DNA of 64,000 bases, from the NCBI RefSeq assembly GCF_000209165.1, contig NC_009042.1:248001-312000 (forward strand). Reading direction: 5' to 3'. Source of the DNA: Scheffersomyces stipitis CBS 6054 (Eukaryota; Ascomycota; Pichiomycetes; Serinales; Debaryomycetaceae). Of this stretch, positions 1 through 10,965 are shown piece by piece. The notes beneath the pieces are model-generated. The model was not told the DNA's origin, did no database searches, and worked only from the letters and a program-made list of their open reading frames with translations. Positions within the stretch are counted from its first letter, which is position 1; every line of letters starts with the position of its first letter. The translations under genes were made by a program, and so were the position numbers.

Positions 1-1
1 C

Positions 2-826
2 ATAGCGGATGAAAGATTGCAAATCCTGAGTGTAAGAGGCTCGGCAAAGAGTTCTTTGGAAGTGCAAAGATCTTCTGAAGAAAAACAAAGGAAGACTGAG
101 GTACAACCGATTACGGAGAATCTTCCTGGTCAGGAGCTTCTAGTGTCTGCAATAGAACCAGAAGAAGAGAAAGAACTTCCGATATCAGAAAAGGAAGCCG
201 TTCCTAAAAATGAAATAGCCGAAAAGGAGGATTCGGAGATTGATACAGAAATTCTTGAGAAGGCAGCAGTGACTGCTCCAGAGATCGCAGTCGATGAGGA
301 AGAGCCCGAGAAAGATGAAGTAATAGACAAGCAGTTACCAGTCATAGATGAGAACGATGCAAAACCAGGAGATGGAGCTCTACTTCCAGAAAAGGAAGCT
401 CCTCAATCTGATCCAGATGATATTGTAAATGGGCCTGTACAGGACAAAGAGGAACCTGCCAAAGGGGATCTGGTTCAAATAGATGAAGATGTCAAATTAG
501 CTAGTGAAGTGGAAAACCCCACTGGGGGAGTTGCTGAGGAGCCTTTAAAGGAATACTCTGAAGAAGTGACTAATTTAACGTCTAAGGATGAAACTGAGGT
601 TAAAGATGATCCATCTTCAAAGATTGAAGTACAGATAACTTCATCCGAAGAAGATATAGAAGCTGGGATAGACAGCAGCAATGGAATCGAAGAAAACACG
701 GTTGTTTCAGAACTGGTGCCAGAGGTTGAGCAGAACGATGAAGAGGACTCGGAAGAGGTTCTTTTTGATCAAGAAGCAGAGACTGCTTCTGCTACTAATG
801 AAGACAACGAAGGAAATCAAAAGTAA
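2..826 (+). CDS. 3' end of a Glu-rich acidic protein (5' truncated by window edge)
   Basis: The frame is open from base 2 and ends at a TAA at 824-826, so only the last 274 codons are visible. The apparent start near base 17 is a TTG with open codons before it, so the true start lies to the left. The visible part is dominated by Glu, Asp, Ser and Val, with many EE/EK pairs and no recognisable fold, membrane segment or motif. It looks like a long disordered acidic tail. The gene converges on MRI1, leaving about 125 bp between the two stop codons. I do not recognise it; function is unknown and depends on the missing N-terminal part. Confidence 0.75.
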   Translation: MADERLQILSVRGSAKSSLEVQRSSEEKQRKTEVQPITENLPGQELLVSAIEPEEEKELPISEKEAVPKNEIAEKEDSEIDTEILEKAAVTAPEIAVDEEEPEKDEVIDKQLPVIDENDAKPGDGALLPEKEAPQSDPDDIVNGPVQDKEEPAKGDLVQIDEDVKLASEVENPTGGVAEEPLKEYSEEVTNLTSKDETEVKDDPSSKIEVQITSSEEDIEAGIDSSNGIEENTVVSELVPEVEQNDEEDSEEVLFDQEAETASATNEDNEGNQK

Positions 827-951
827 AACTTGTAGATATATAATATTGGAGTTCAATATTGGCATTAGCTTTACGTATTCTACAATATAATAATGAGTAG
901 AAGTATCCTTGTATATCTTTCTGTATCTGTTATATTACAATTACTATTCAA

Positions 952-2181
952 CTACTTCGACAATTCAAACTCTCCATGGCTATTCTTAGTGTATACTTTT
1001 TCTTCCTCTGTGACAATAGCGTCGATCAAAGCATGTGGAGTGACATCGAAAGCTGGATTCCAAACCGAAATACCTGGAGTGGCGATTCCCACAGTGTATT
1101 TATCACCTATGGAACCATCTTCCCTCAACACGGGACCCTTAAGAGTGGTCAATTCGTTAGCAGGTCTTTCCTCAATCACAATTTCGTCACCTGTAGCAGT
1201 GTTGAGATCAATGGTAGTTCTTGGGGCTGCCACAATGAACTTGATTTTGTTGGCAGAACCAGAAAGCTTATTGGAGTTGAAGAAGTTGGCGATAGTGGAC
1301 AACTGGAACGTGCCGATCTTGTTGGCAGTGTCTCCATTCTTGACGACTCTGTCTGCACCTACAATAATGAACTTGACTGGAGCTGCAGCGTTGTCCTGGA
1401 TGTTTTTGTTACTACTTAAAGTATTCACCAACGACGAAACCATATTGTCACAGATCAATGTGAATGGAATCTGCTCGTAGTGCAACTCGTATGTAGTTAA
1501 CTTGGCACCCTGGTTATATGGACGTGTCTCACACGGATAAACGTGGTCGAGCCAGAATTCCTCACTGGATTCTGACTTCTTCAATTTGTCGTAAGTGGAA
1601 CGAATAATCCCCAACGCCGTTCCATGACCAGAAGTAGCCAAGGAGCCCGTGTTACAAATAGTAACTATGGAGAAAGCGCCCTTGAAACCATCCTTCTTCA
1701 ATGTTTCTACGATGTAGTTCAAGCCGTTGGCGCCTATCTTGAAGTTGTTGGCCAAATCGTCTTCGTACAAGGCTACAGAATACTTGTAGATGATCTGATA
1801 TACGTCTTCATCTACAAGGTCATTCTGGCCAAATTTTGCACTAACCAACTTCTTGATATCATTGAGTGCATTGGCTAGGTTGACAGCTGTGGGTCTGGAA
1901 GTCTCCAAATAGTCAATTGAGTCAAACAACTTGGACACAGTCTTGTTTCCACCATTTTTCAAGGAGGCATTGGTGTCCACAACAACAGCAAAAGCTCCTA
2001 CAATGGCAATTGCAGGTGCTCCTCTCACTTGCATGAGCCTGATAGCCAGAAAAGCATCTTCGATCGTCTTGATATCGAGATAGTGGGTTGTGTAAGGAAG
2101 CAAAAGCTGGTCCAAGATTTGGAGCGAAATATTCTCCTTGTCAAATTTGATTGCCTGGAGTGTTTTAGCGGTAGAAGCCAT
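952..2181 (-). CDS. MRI1: methylthioribose-1-phosphate isomerase
   Basis: A 409-residue protein of the aldose-ketose isomerase branch of the eIF2B-alpha/beta/delta superfamily. It interconverts 5-methylthioribose-1-phosphate and methylthioribulose-1-phosphate in the methionine salvage pathway. Visible hallmarks are [12 protein letters not shown] near residues 53-64, the catalytic Cys in [16 protein letters not shown] (C176), and the catalytic Asp in [18 protein letters not shown] (D277). Length matches fungal Mri1 proteins. The ATG at 2181 directly precedes a typical N-terminus. The 3' end faces the acidic-protein gene. The upstream 364 bp carry an ATCACGTG box and a TGCACCC element. Cbf1-type boxes suit sulfur-amino-acid control, but that link is inference. 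Confidence 0.93.
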   Translation of the reverse strand: MASTAKTLQAIKFDKENISLQILDQLLLPYTTHYLDIKTIEDAFLAIRLMQVRGAPAIAIVGAFAVVVDTNASLKNGGNKTVSKLFDSIDYLETSRPTAVNLANALNDIKKLVSAKFGQNDLVDEDVYQIIYKYSVALYEDDLANNFKIGANGLNYIVETLKKDGFKGAFSIVTICNTGSLATSGHGTALGIIRSTYDKLKKSESSEEFWLDHVYPCETRPYNQGAKLTTYELHYEQIPFTLICDNMVSSLVNTLSSNKNIQDNAAAPVKFIIVGADRVVKNGDTANKIGTFQLSTIANFFNSNKLSGSANKIKFIVAAPRTTIDLNTATGDEIVIEERPANELTTLKGPVLREDGSIGDKYTVGIATPGISVWNPAFDVTPHALIDAIVTEEEKVYTKNSHGEFELSK

Positions 2182-2545
2182 TTTCTGTTAGAAATTAAGC
2201 ACGAGAATAAATCCGATACTGAAGAGAAAGCAACCACTAAAAAACAACGGTCTCAGTTGGTTCCAAAGAAGAATAGTGGTCTAAACACTGAAAACGTTTT
2301 CTAATTAAAAACTATGGAGTTCTGAAATTTATGTGCAATCACGTGTGAAGTTTGCACCCATTCAATAGTAATGGCTGCGAAATAAGGACTCTGGAGATGG
2401 ATTATTAGGTAAGCTATTGTCCAATACTGTACCAGAACATTATAGACCCTATAGACAGTTTATTATAGACTTATGTACCACCATATACTACTTCGGATTT
2501 ATTATAGGCTTGTTAGAATCGTAATAGTGCTCTGTAGTTTATTAA
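2182..2545. promoter_or_regulatory. MRI1 promoter / PEX12 3' region
   Basis: This AT-rich intergenic stretch of 364 bp lies upstream of MRI1 and downstream of PEX12, both on the minus strand. It contains an ATCACGTG box (core 2340-2345) and, 8 bp further, TGCACCC (2353-2359). No ORF or RNA gene was recognised. The paired motifs are about 160-180 bp upstream of the MRI1 ATG. Confidence 0.5.
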
Positions 2546-3943
2546 CTAGAAGATAAGTCTTCTTATTCCTTCGATTTCCCATTCCTCTTTGATGGCATTC
2601 CATTTGCATCCAAGCAACTTTCTGCCTGTCACAGGACATCTACCACCCTTGTTGATGTCGATTGTAAAATCTTGTTCTTGTTTTGGTTCGTAATCTTGCG
2701 GTTCTTCTTCTTTCTCTTGTTCCTCGGCTTCAGAGTCAATTTCTGACTCTTCCTCTTCTTCCTCTTCGTCCTCTTCATCAAGCTCCTTGTTTTTTCTCTT
2801 CTTCAATTTGTCATTGACTATAATATGTGACTTTTCAAGATAGTTGTATATACAGGCGTAATCAAACACATAGCCTGTTTCGATAATCGCTGGATTTGTC
2901 AATTCTTTCTTACAGATGGGACATGTTTTGTTCAGGGAGTATCTCTTCGCCTTTCTGTTGGCCTCTTTGGCTTCTTTCAATGCCTCGGTAACCAACCCAG
3001 GAGGAGGCAATGTGAAGTCGAGAATGTTGCCCTGGTTCTTAGACAACTTCGAGGCAAAATCTGAGTTGTTCCACCATTCTAAGAACTTCAACGAGAAGAT
3101 AGCTACGGGAAAGAAAGTTCCCAAGATGAAAGAGACAAGTTTCCAGGATGGATTCGTCAAATACTTAGACAAAAATTTCGCTACGACTTCTGAAGTTGTC
3201 TGTGGGGCTATACGATTAGGTCTCTTGACGTCTGGATTCACTGGTTTAGGCTCATGCTTAGCGTAGTCATATTGGCTCAATCGAGCGTAGTTCATCCGGA
3301 ACAAGTATGTGAGCAAGGTTGGCGATTTACTGTGACCGCTCAAATACATGAGAGTAGTTATGAAATTCGCAGCTCGATAGGCACTCTGGACGTAGGGATA
3401 TATCTCAACAAACTTCCTTTTCAACGAAATACGCAAGTTTTCTTCCTTGGAATTAGACTCATGGGTATTGAGCTGATTCGTCACATACTTTGTATACCAT
3501 ATTTCGTAGCAATAATTCAATTTTTCAGAGACATATGCTGTACCCGTGATCTCAAATACAGATACGAGTTTCTGAAGGGATGTCAAAGCGCGTCTTTCCT
3601 CTACCATAGCCGGAACTACCAGCGTAAGTTTATTGGCATTGTAATTACCATTGTTCAACGGTGTTTGATTAACTCTTTTGAGTCCATAGAAGTTTTCAGT
3701 GAACGAGCCGTGCCAGTACTGAACGAAGTACCATTCCACAAAGCTTCGTAACACCAAATTTAGTTCGTCAAAGCGGTTGTTGATTCGCAATAAGTACTTG
3801 GGATAGCGGCTGGCATAGTGTACTAATATGTAACGTAAGGATGGAGAAAGAAGGGACTCGAGTTGGCTGGCGGAAATGAGCTCAAAAAGCGTTGGAGTCT
3901 CTGAATCTAGCTGGGAAGCATCTAAGGATGAATAGTACTCCAT
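2546..3943 (-). CDS. PEX12: peroxisomal RING-type E3 ligase subunit Pex12
   Basis: A 465-residue peroxin. The N-terminal two thirds match the Pex2/Pex12 membrane region: an FELISASQLESLL-like start, then a conserved block around YLLRINNRFDELNLVLRSFVEWY. The C-terminus has the divergent Pex12 RING: CPICKKEL near residue 340, a Cys in DYACIYNYL, and CPVTGRKLLG near 440. With Pex2 and Pex10 it forms the peroxisomal ubiquitin-ligase channel that recycles the import receptor Pex5. A Glu/Asp-rich insertion of roughly 40 residues splits the RING-like domain between its two Cys clusters, which is unusual. The incomplete set of zinc ligands is normal for Pex12. It is transcribed divergently from the orphan gene at 4396. 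Confidence 0.93.
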   Translation of the reverse strand: MEYYSSLDASQLDSETPTLFELISASQLESLLSPSLRYILVHYASRYPKYLLRINNRFDELNLVLRSFVEWYFVQYWHGSFTENFYGLKRVNQTPLNNGNYNANKLTLVVPAMVEERRALTSLQKLVSVFEITGTAYVSEKLNYCYEIWYTKYVTNQLNTHESNSKEENLRISLKRKFVEIYPYVQSAYRAANFITTLMYLSGHSKSPTLLTYLFRMNYARLSQYDYAKHEPKPVNPDVKRPNRIAPQTTSEVVAKFLSKYLTNPSWKLVSFILGTFFPVAIFSLKFLEWWNNSDFASKLSKNQGNILDFTLPPPGLVTEALKEAKEANRKAKRYSLNKTCPICKKELTNPAIIETGYVFDYACIYNYLEKSHIIVNDKLKKRKNKELDEEDEEEEEEESEIDSEAEEQEKEEEPQDYEPKQEQDFTIDINKGGRCPVTGRKLLGCKWNAIKEEWEIEGIRRLIF

Positions 3944-4395
3944 CTTGAGAATGAAAATTTCTAATACCGAAACTTTGGGGTTCGAAGACTTCGGTGCTTT
4001 GTATAGGAGTTATTAGCGAAGTTTGTTCCTTTCAAAATAGTAGAAATAGCTTAGTTGATCACAAAGAAAGGTTTAGCCAAACTGGAGTTTCTCCACAAAT
4101 TGAAAAATCGATGTACCGAGGTCTCGGTCACGTGAATATGCACACTTTTTTATCCAATCTGTTTATCATTTATTTTAGTGTGGCATATAAGAGCAACAGA
4201 TACAACTAATATAAATTTGGAATTTAAGTATTTGACTTTATGTGGATTATTCTTTCTTCTCCTTAACTTCTCCATATTCTTACTGACTTTGTCCATCACT
4301 TCATTTGTCTTTACAGCTTTATATTTGCTCGTTCTTTCCTTCCTCCTACTATAATCTCTGAATTACTCATCTCCATTAACTCACTTTTTGCAGCA
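3944..4395. promoter_or_regulatory. divergent promoter region between PEX12 and an orphan gene
   Basis: This 452-bp region separates two divergent ATGs. It contains a GTCACGTG box (core 4129-4134) and a pyrimidine-rich stretch (about 4245-4390, TTCTTTC/CTCC runs) just before the right-hand gene, typical of a yeast 5' leader. A 71-codon open frame at 3994-4209 lacks coding character. No other feature is seen. Confidence 0.4.
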
Positions 4396-5142
4396 ATGGA
4401 CAATCTTGAAAGTATCAGATCAATCGTGGAAGAATTCAAGATTCCAGACAAATGTCTCCGTCTCTACGATGTTGACCCTTCGACTTTGTCTGAGTATGTA
4501 CAGGTAGCACTAGTGCCCAATTCCAAGCGGTACACGCAGATGCCAGTGATAATTGCTGCAAATCATGAATTTCACTATGAAGACGAAGACCATCCCATGA
4601 TACAACATACGCTGGAACAAACGATTCTTCTGGAGAAACAGTATGAAGATGAGAGCCCGGATGTCGCTGATTTGAGTGACACTATGAACTATAATCCTTC
4701 TGACAATGACTACAATAATGTAAATAATGTCAAGTGTGAAGTTGATGATATTGGAACTAGCAATGTTAATATTAATAGTGTCAATGACATTGGTAACGCT
4801 AATTCTAACACCAGAGATAGCCACTTCGATACCAATATCAATACAATAGTTAATGACAATGATAACTACAACATAAGTGAAGATCACAATGATAATTTTG
4901 ATGATATTGATGTTTATGATCTTCATGTTAATGATACTATTAGTTCCATTGCTGATTCCCCAGTCAATACACAATTTTCGTTACCTTTGCCTGCCATACA
5001 TGATAAATCATTGTATGAAACAACCTCCAGAAACAAAAACACTCAGACCAGCGACGACATCATCTCGATCAACGGGGATAATTTCTTTGATAATACTCTT
5101 CCTTCGGAGCCGTTCTACGGTTTACACGATTACGATAAATAA
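4396..5142 (+). CDS. Asn/Asp-rich hypothetical protein
   Basis: A 248-residue ORF with a good ATG context (GCAATGG) after a pyrimidine-rich leader. Residues 1-75 are the only part with mixed composition and could fold. From about residue 90 to 180 the protein is dominated by Asn, Asp, Ser, Ile and Val, with many short N-D-N-V-N style repeats, and is probably disordered. The C-terminal 60 residues are Ser/Thr-rich and end in aromatic and acidic residues. There is no signal peptide, membrane segment or metal-binding motif. It converges on NOT5 with 54 bp between stops. I do not recognise it; it is likely a fast-evolving, lineage-restricted gene. Confidence 0.7.
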   Translation: MDNLESIRSIVEEFKIPDKCLRLYDVDPSTLSEYVQVALVPNSKRYTQMPVIIAANHEFHYEDEDHPMIQHTLEQTILLEKQYEDESPDVADLSDTMNYNPSDNDYNNVNNVKCEVDDIGTSNVNINSVNDIGNANSNTRDSHFDTNINTIVNDNDNYNISEDHNDNFDDIDVYDLHVNDTISSIADSPVNTQFSLPLPAIHDKSLYETTSRNKNTQTSDDIISINGDNFFDNTLPSEPFYGLHDYDK

Positions 5143-5196
5143 ACCTTAGAATGATGTTATTAAATACTGTATCTATTTTATGCGTTTCTTTCCAAC

Positions 5197-7330
5197 CTAG
5201 CAAATGGCGCTGGTTGGCTCTGTTTTACAGAGACTGAGGTCCAATGTGAAGCCGTACTTGATGTAGACTTCCCAGAAAGACAAGTCAAACACCTGATAGT
5301 CTCCAATCTCAAAGGCTGTGGATTCTTCTGAATTCGACAATAACTTAATACGTCTAACCCAGCTGTGCACTGTTACTTTGTCCTTTGAAGACTGCGAAAC
5401 CTTTCCGTTACTGGATGGTGACGATATCTGGTTTTGGCTTTGATTTAACTGTGAAGAGTCGCTGTGATTGGTATTGTATGGTCTCCAGCCTAACTTGAAC
5501 AAGCACGATTCGGCAATCAAGTTTTCCACAGGCGTGAAACCAAAGTAGAATCCATAAAACAACACCAACGTCAACTCGTTTGCTATTGGATTGCCTTCGC
5601 CAGAGTCTTTTTCACTTAATGTCTGTATCTCTTCCAAGATTCTATCAAACTCGTCATTAGCTCTGATTCTATTCCAGTACGACAGCAACTTGAATAACTG
5701 CACCGGTGGCTTGAATTGTTTATTATTGTTGTTTCCACCTACATTTCCTGCTGCATCAAGTTCTGGGAAGTTGCACTTCTTGATTGGAGTCACGTACTGA
5801 TTGTAGCTGCGGGTGCTACAGAGCAACTTGAAGTCTTCGGGGTTATTTCTTTTAGATGTGAATGATATTATCAAATCTTGCATTCCTGGCGGCAACTTGA
5901 CTAAGTTTAAGTCACTGAACAAGTTCAACTCAGATTGCGGCAATGACGAATTCTCCAAGACATGGACGAATTTGGTCTCTACTCTACTGGAAGAAGATTT
6001 CACGGTGCTCAATGGAGCAACAGTAGTAGAACCATTAGTCACTTTGGGACTTACGGAAGAAGCTGCCGAAGCTCTACTGCTTTCGTAGTGACTTTCTTCG
6101 GAAACCTCCAGGATACCTGCTGCTGCTGTAGACCATTTTAAGTTCCCTACGGGCTTTGAAGGTGTGGAAGCTGGCTTAAGTGTTCTGACAATAGCTGGAC
6201 TTGCTAACTCTGGGCTCATGTGTTTATTTACAGGTGACGCTGGTATGGATGTGTTGATGTGGTTCGGTTGTGTCCTCGTTTCCACAGTGCCAGAGCTTAG
6301 TCTTCCTAGCACATTGTTGTTGGCACTTCCGTTCTTGATTGGTACCTCTTCTGGGTCTCTACTTGTATTGGAGTGTATTTCTGAGTCGTTGAATTCGGAG
6401 TAGTCATCTTCTATGACTACCAGATTGAAGATGTCATCATATATGGATGTGTCGTCTGTAAAATCAATATTGCCGTTGTTCTCCAAGTAGTTGTTCAAGT
6501 CGTCCTTTATCAACCAGATTAAGTTCATATCGGACATCTTGTTGGCTCGGACATACTTGATGACCTTAAAGAGCTTTTTGGTGTGGAACTTATTCAGTTC
6601 CACTGTAGATTGTATCTTCTCCTTTTTACTTTCGATAGTGCTCAAGTTGTTCTTTCTTAACTTCTTGTTCGCCAATTTCTCGAACTCGTTATTCAACTTC
6701 TTAGTCTGGCTCGCAATCTGGCCGATGACACCTTTCAAGTATTTCACCGCTTCCACTGCTTCCGGCGTCATGTCGTTATAGTCCTCCTCTTCCTCCTCTT
6801 CACTGGAAGCGAAACTGAAGTCAACATCACTGCTTTGGTCGTCGTCGTCGTCTTGATCGTTGTAGCTTTCCATTGCCGACATCAAGATGGACTGGTTGGA
6901 GAACGTCTTCAATTTCGATGTTCTCTCGACATCTTTGTAGACTTCCATAGCTTCCTCGATGAGCTTTTTGTTGTCGTTTAATTTGTTGGCCAATGACGAC
7001 GAGGAGAGTGAAAGTGTCTTTATCACATCATTCAGCTGCCAGATCTTGATTTGTTCTCTGAACTTCTGCAACCGCTTGATTTCCTTTTTCAAATCATTTT
7101 CGAGCTTTTCCTTTTCTCGCTGGTTATCACTGTCGTCCTCGGTATTAATGCTTTCGTACCTCTCGTAGTGGTAGTTGAAGTCGTGTAAGCCCTCCTGGAT
7201 CTTCTTAAATATTATGTCGATATCCCTGCAAAAAGTATCGGTTAGTAACTTAACTAGTCAAAAATCGGATTGCAACCGCTCTAATGCGCTGCGGCAAAGT
7301 TACTTACTTTTGTAACTTCCTGTTTGACAT
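5197..7330 (-). CDS. NOT5: CCR4-NOT complex subunit Not3/Not5 (spliced)
   Basis: Spliced gene: exon 1 is 7308-7330 (23 nt), exon 2 is 5197-7225, giving about 683 residues. Exon 1 encodes MSNRKLQ plus two bases of a Lys codon. Splicing adds KDIDIIFKKIQEGLHDFN, restoring the invariant Not3/Not5 N-terminus that is missing if translation starts at the internal ATG at 7092. Residues 1-240 form the coiled-coil Not3 domain, a long Ser/Asn-rich linker follows, and the last ~140 residues are the NOT box (GFYFGFTPVENLIAES; W-V-R-R-I; YIKYGF). The protein acts in mRNA deadenylation, decay and codon-optimality sensing. Only one Not3/5 is visible here. Whether it is orthologous to Not3 or Not5 of S. cerevisiae is uncertain. 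Confidence 0.92.
7226..7307 (-). other. spliceosomal intron of NOT5
   Basis: An 82-nt intron near the 5' end of the gene. The donor is GTAAGTA (7307 downward), the branch point is an exact TACTAAC (7247-7241), and the acceptor is TGCAG ending at 7226. Joining the flanks keeps frame (AA + G = Lys) and restores the conserved family N-terminus. Confidence 0.93.
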
Positions 7331-7859
7331 GCTGGCGTATTTTGACAAGATCTTCTGCCTGTGAAGAAGTGGTCTGGCTAGTCGTTCTATCCAAACCTCT
7401 GCTGTTACGTGGTTTTAGCAATCCTACGTAAATGGATATAATGCTGAAAAATTTTGTGTTCCGGATGACGCACGTGATCTCTGGATGCAATTGTTCGAAA
7501 TAGGTAATATCGGACAGTTCCATTGTCCATGGATTTCATGGATTACGTCAGTTGAATAAATAATCTGAATAGGTGAACTACATGAAATATTGACATGAAC
7601 TTTGCTTCGTTAGTAATACGAACCAATTGCATTAAATTTGAATTGAATTATATGCAATTATATAAATCACATGAGCTACTGGAATTACATGAATTATCCG
7701 ATCTATTGCAACCTTTATTAGCAGAATTACTATGAATAGAGCTGCCATTGCTCGTCTAGACACAAGTTAACGATATCAGTATATAAATATAATGGCTAAT
7801 GGATAAGCTTACTTGAGCTTCGGGATTGGGATTTGTATTTGGATAAATTACAGGGGTAA
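7331..7859. other. intergenic region, NOT5 promoter / KAR2 3' region
   Basis: 529 bp between the NOT5 start and the KAR2 stop. It contains a CACGTGAT box (7471-7478; ATCACGTG on the other strand) about 140 bp upstream of NOT5. The stretch 7550-7800 is AT-rich with repeated GAATTA/TGAATTA-like words. The minus-strand open frame at 7281-7523 is an artefact of the NOT5 first exon read through its intron. Confidence 0.4.
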
Positions 7860-9905
7860 TCACAATTCATCGTGATCGAATTCGTCATCGGAGTCGTCAT
7901 CACCAAACTTGGCACCACCGGCTCCAGCTTCTCCACCAGCACCTCCGTACAACTTAGCGGTGATGGGGTTGGCAACGTCAATCAACTTTTGCTTTTGTTC
8001 TTCAAATTCTTCGGCTGTGGCGGTGTCGTAGTTGTCTTCGATAAATTCCAAAGCTTCCTTAACAGCGTCATCCAAAGTTTCCTTGTCATCGTCTTCCAAC
8101 TTCGATCCCAATCCAGTTTCGGACTTGTCGTTCAACTGGCCTCTCAACAAGTGAGCGTAGTTCTCCAACGAGTTTCTGGCTTCAATCTTGGCCTTCAACT
8201 CGGCATCTTGCTGAGCGTACTTTTCAGCCTCTTCTACCATTCTGTCGATGTCATCCTTAGACAATCTGCCCTTATCGTTGGTGATGGTGATGGACTCAGA
8301 CTTACCGGTACCCTTGTCCAAGGCTTCGACCTTCAAGATACCATTGGCATCCAACGAGAAAGTGACTTCAATTTGTGGCACACCTCTTGGAGCTGGTGGA
8401 ATACCAGTCAACTCAAACTTACCCAACTTGTTGTTGTCCTTAGCCAAGGCTCTTTCACCTTCGTAGACCTGGATCAACACGGTAGGTTGGTTATCAGCGG
8501 CAGTAGAAAAGATCTGTGACTTCTTTGTAGGAATAGCAGTGTTTCTGTTGATCAAGGTGGTCATGACACCACCAGTGGTTTCAATACCTAAAGTCAATGG
8601 GTTGACGTCCAACAAGACAATGTCGTCGACACCTTCTTCACCCGAAAGAACACCAGCTTGAACAGCAGCACCGTAAGCAACAGCCTCATCAGGGTTGATA
8701 CCCTTAGAGGCTTTCTTTCCATCAAAGAACTTCTCAATCAACTCTTGGACCTTTGGAATTCTTGTAGAACCACCAACAAGAACAATATCGTCGATTTCAG
8801 ACTTCTTGACGTTGGCATCCTTCAAAACTTGTTCCACTGGCTTCAATGTCTTCTTGAACGAGTCAATGTTCAACTCTTCGAATTTGGCTCTCGAAAGAGT
8901 CTCGGAGAAGTCGATACCATCCACAAACGAGTCAATTTCGATTCTGGCAGACATCTGGGCCGAAAGAGTTCTCTTGGCCTTTTCAGCTTCTCTCTTCAAC
9001 TTAGCTACAGCTCTGGCGTTGGAGGTAATGTCAATGTCGTGCTTCTTCTTGAACAACTTAGCCAAATGTCTGACGATCTTGAAGTCAAAATCTTCACCAC
9101 CCAAGTGGGTGTCACCAGCGGTAGCCAAAACTTCAAAAACACCACCTTCGATAGACAACAAAGAAACATCGAAGGTACCTCCACCCAAGTCGTAGACAAT
9201 GATTTGCTTTTCACCATCGGTCTTGTCCAAACCGTAGGCAATGGCAGCAGCTGTGGGTTCGTTGACGATTCTCAACACGTTCAAACCGGCAATAGTACCA
9301 GCATCCTTTGTAGCTTGTCTCTGAGCATCGTTGAAGTAGGCTGGAACAGTGACAACGGCATGGGTGACCTTCTTGCCTAAGTACTCTTCAGCAATAGACT
9401 TCATCTTACCCAAGATCATTCCGGAGATTTCTTCTGGAGAAAAGGTCTTGGATTCGCCTTGGTAGTCAACCTTGACAACGGGCTTTCCGTCCTTCTTCTC
9501 GATGGCGTAAGGCAAGTGCTTGATTTCTTTCTGGACAGTTTTGTCAGCGTACTTCAACCCAATCAATCTCTTGATGTCAAAGACAGTGTTGTTGGTGTTG
9601 GAAGCGGCCTGATTCTTAGCAGCGTCACCGATCAAACGTTCTTCATCGGTGAACGCCACGTAGGATGGTGTGATTCTGTTACCTTGGTCATTGGCCAAGA
9701 TCTCCACCTTTCCGTTCTTCATCACACCCACACACGAGTAGGTGGTTCCCAAATCAATACCAATGACGGTGCCGTATGATTCATGGTCGTCTTCAGCAGC
9801 CAAAGCTACACCACCAGACTTGGAGGCAAACAATGGTATTATAAGGGCCACCGCCACATACAAGAGGCAGAGACGGGGCAACCACGACGAATAGCTCTTC
9901 AACAT
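7860..9905 (-). CDS. KAR2: ER lumenal Hsp70 chaperone BiP
   Basis: A 681-residue Hsp70 of the endoplasmic reticulum. An N-terminal signal peptide (about residues 1-36, hydrophobic core [16 protein letters not shown]) precedes the nucleotide-binding domain, with signatures [28 protein letters not shown] and the [14 protein letters not shown] block. The substrate-binding domain and helical lid follow. The last four residues are HDEL, the ER retrieval signal. Kar2 drives Sec61 translocation, folding, ERAD and UPR sensing through Ire1. Coding bias is strong (TTG Leu, AAG Lys), fitting high expression. It is divergent from BCY1 across about 2 kb and has a UPRE-like palindrome upstream. Confidence 0.98.
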   Translation of the reverse strand: MLKSYSSWLPRLCLLYVAVALIIPLFASKSGGVALAAEDDHESYGTVIGIDLGTTYSCVGVMKNGKVEILANDQGNRITPSYVAFTDEERLIGDAAKNQAASNTNNTVFDIKRLIGLKYADKTVQKEIKHLPYAIEKKDGKPVVKVDYQGESKTFSPEEISGMILGKMKSIAEEYLGKKVTHAVVTVPAYFNDAQRQATKDAGTIAGLNVLRIVNEPTAAAIAYGLDKTDGEKQIIVYDLGGGTFDVSLLSIEGGVFEVLATAGDTHLGGEDFDFKIVRHLAKLFKKKHDIDITSNARAVAKLKREAEKAKRTLSAQMSARIEIDSFVDGIDFSETLSRAKFEELNIDSFKKTLKPVEQVLKDANVKKSEIDDIVLVGGSTRIPKVQELIEKFFDGKKASKGINPDEAVAYGAAVQAGVLSGEEGVDDIVLLDVNPLTLGIETTGGVMTTLINRNTAIPTKKSQIFSTAADNQPTVLIQVYEGERALAKDNNKLGKFELTGIPPAPRGVPQIEVTFSLDANGILKVEALDKGTGKSESITITNDKGRLSKDDIDRMVEEAEKYAQQDAELKAKIEARNSLENYAHLLRGQLNDKSETGLGSKLEDDDKETLDDAVKEALEFIEDNYDTATAEEFEEQKQKLIDVANPITAKLYGGAGGEAGAGGAKFGDDDSDDEFDHDEL

Positions 9906-10226
9906 TGTATTATCTGTTGTGGTTCTAAAAGGGTATTTGTATTTAAATAGTTTACTCGTACCGATATATGATACTTTGTAGTAATACTAGTATTGATACT
10001 TGTGCGGTATATAATACTGTATGTTACTTGTAAACTTACTAGTGACGTTCCCCTGGCAGTCTGGTCTACCGTTACAGTCAAATAGAACTAATTGAAAGAA
10101 AAGAGAAAAGTGCCACTTATATATTTTTGGAAAATGTGAAAATTCGTTGGACTGAAAAGCTACGACGTGGACGCTCCTGCAGCCAGCCCGAACTCCAGAC
10201 GCATGGTAGAATTTCTAAGAATACAA

Positions 10227-10236
10227 TGACGTGTCA
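10227..10236. promoter_or_regulatory. UPRE/CRE-like palindrome upstream of KAR2
   Basis: The perfect palindrome TGACGTGTCA lies about 320 bp upstream of the KAR2 ATG, 8 bp before a GTCACGTG box. The core TGACGTG matches the Hac1-bound UPRE-2/CRE-type element of yeasts. KAR2 is the classic UPR target, so Hac1 binding is plausible, but the assignment rests on motif and position only. Confidence 0.45.
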
Positions 10237-10965
10237 TTTATGTCACGTGCCGTAATAGACATATAAGCTCTGCTAAAAGACAGGCAAGCAATAGGCTAAT
10301 TAGTGCTACTGAAACTTGTGTACATGGAAGACGTGGCATTGCATTTGGTGTTTGTTGTGTGATTTAATTCTTGTAGGTGGCAAATGGAGACAGTTGTCAA
10401 ATACTTTGTCAATTGAAGAAAGTCACGTGTGCTGTCAATTTCTTCAACGAGATTTCTGGAGAAGACAGCACACTTTTGCTGTTGTAGATATTCTTTATCT
10501 CTTGCTCGAGCTGCTTCGGACTGCTCTTCTTTTCTGACTGGAATATTGACAGATCTTTTGTCTTTTGCGCCTCCGGTTAGCCTATTAAATTTCATGTACA
10601 CCGGTTGCGAAATGCTTCCCAATTAGGAACAGATTGCAACTATTTCTCGACGAGTGTGGGGCACGAAGAAAGTGGAAGCTCTAAGCAGAACAGTAGGCAG
10701 GTTATGGAAACAAGTGAAGGCAAGAATAGTCGTATGCTGGGAATCTTGAAATACACCATAGTATCACAGCTTCTACGAAGATGGCATGGCTGTGGTAATT
10801 GGTGGTACTCTAGCAGAGGTTGCATAGACACAGATTGTGAACTTAGTGAGCTGAAATGTTGTTGAAACAAATCTAACTCGTAGTGAAATGTAGAACGTAG
10901 AGCTGCTTGTAATAATTGTTTTCACTAACATCTTTCTATCTGGCACGAGATCTTAACCATGTTCT

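Noticed and set aside
10296..10622. 108-codon minus-strand ORF between KAR2 and BCY1
   Set aside because: It starts at TTG with a stop just upstream; the first ATG is nine codons in. Unbiased codons and no recognised domain.
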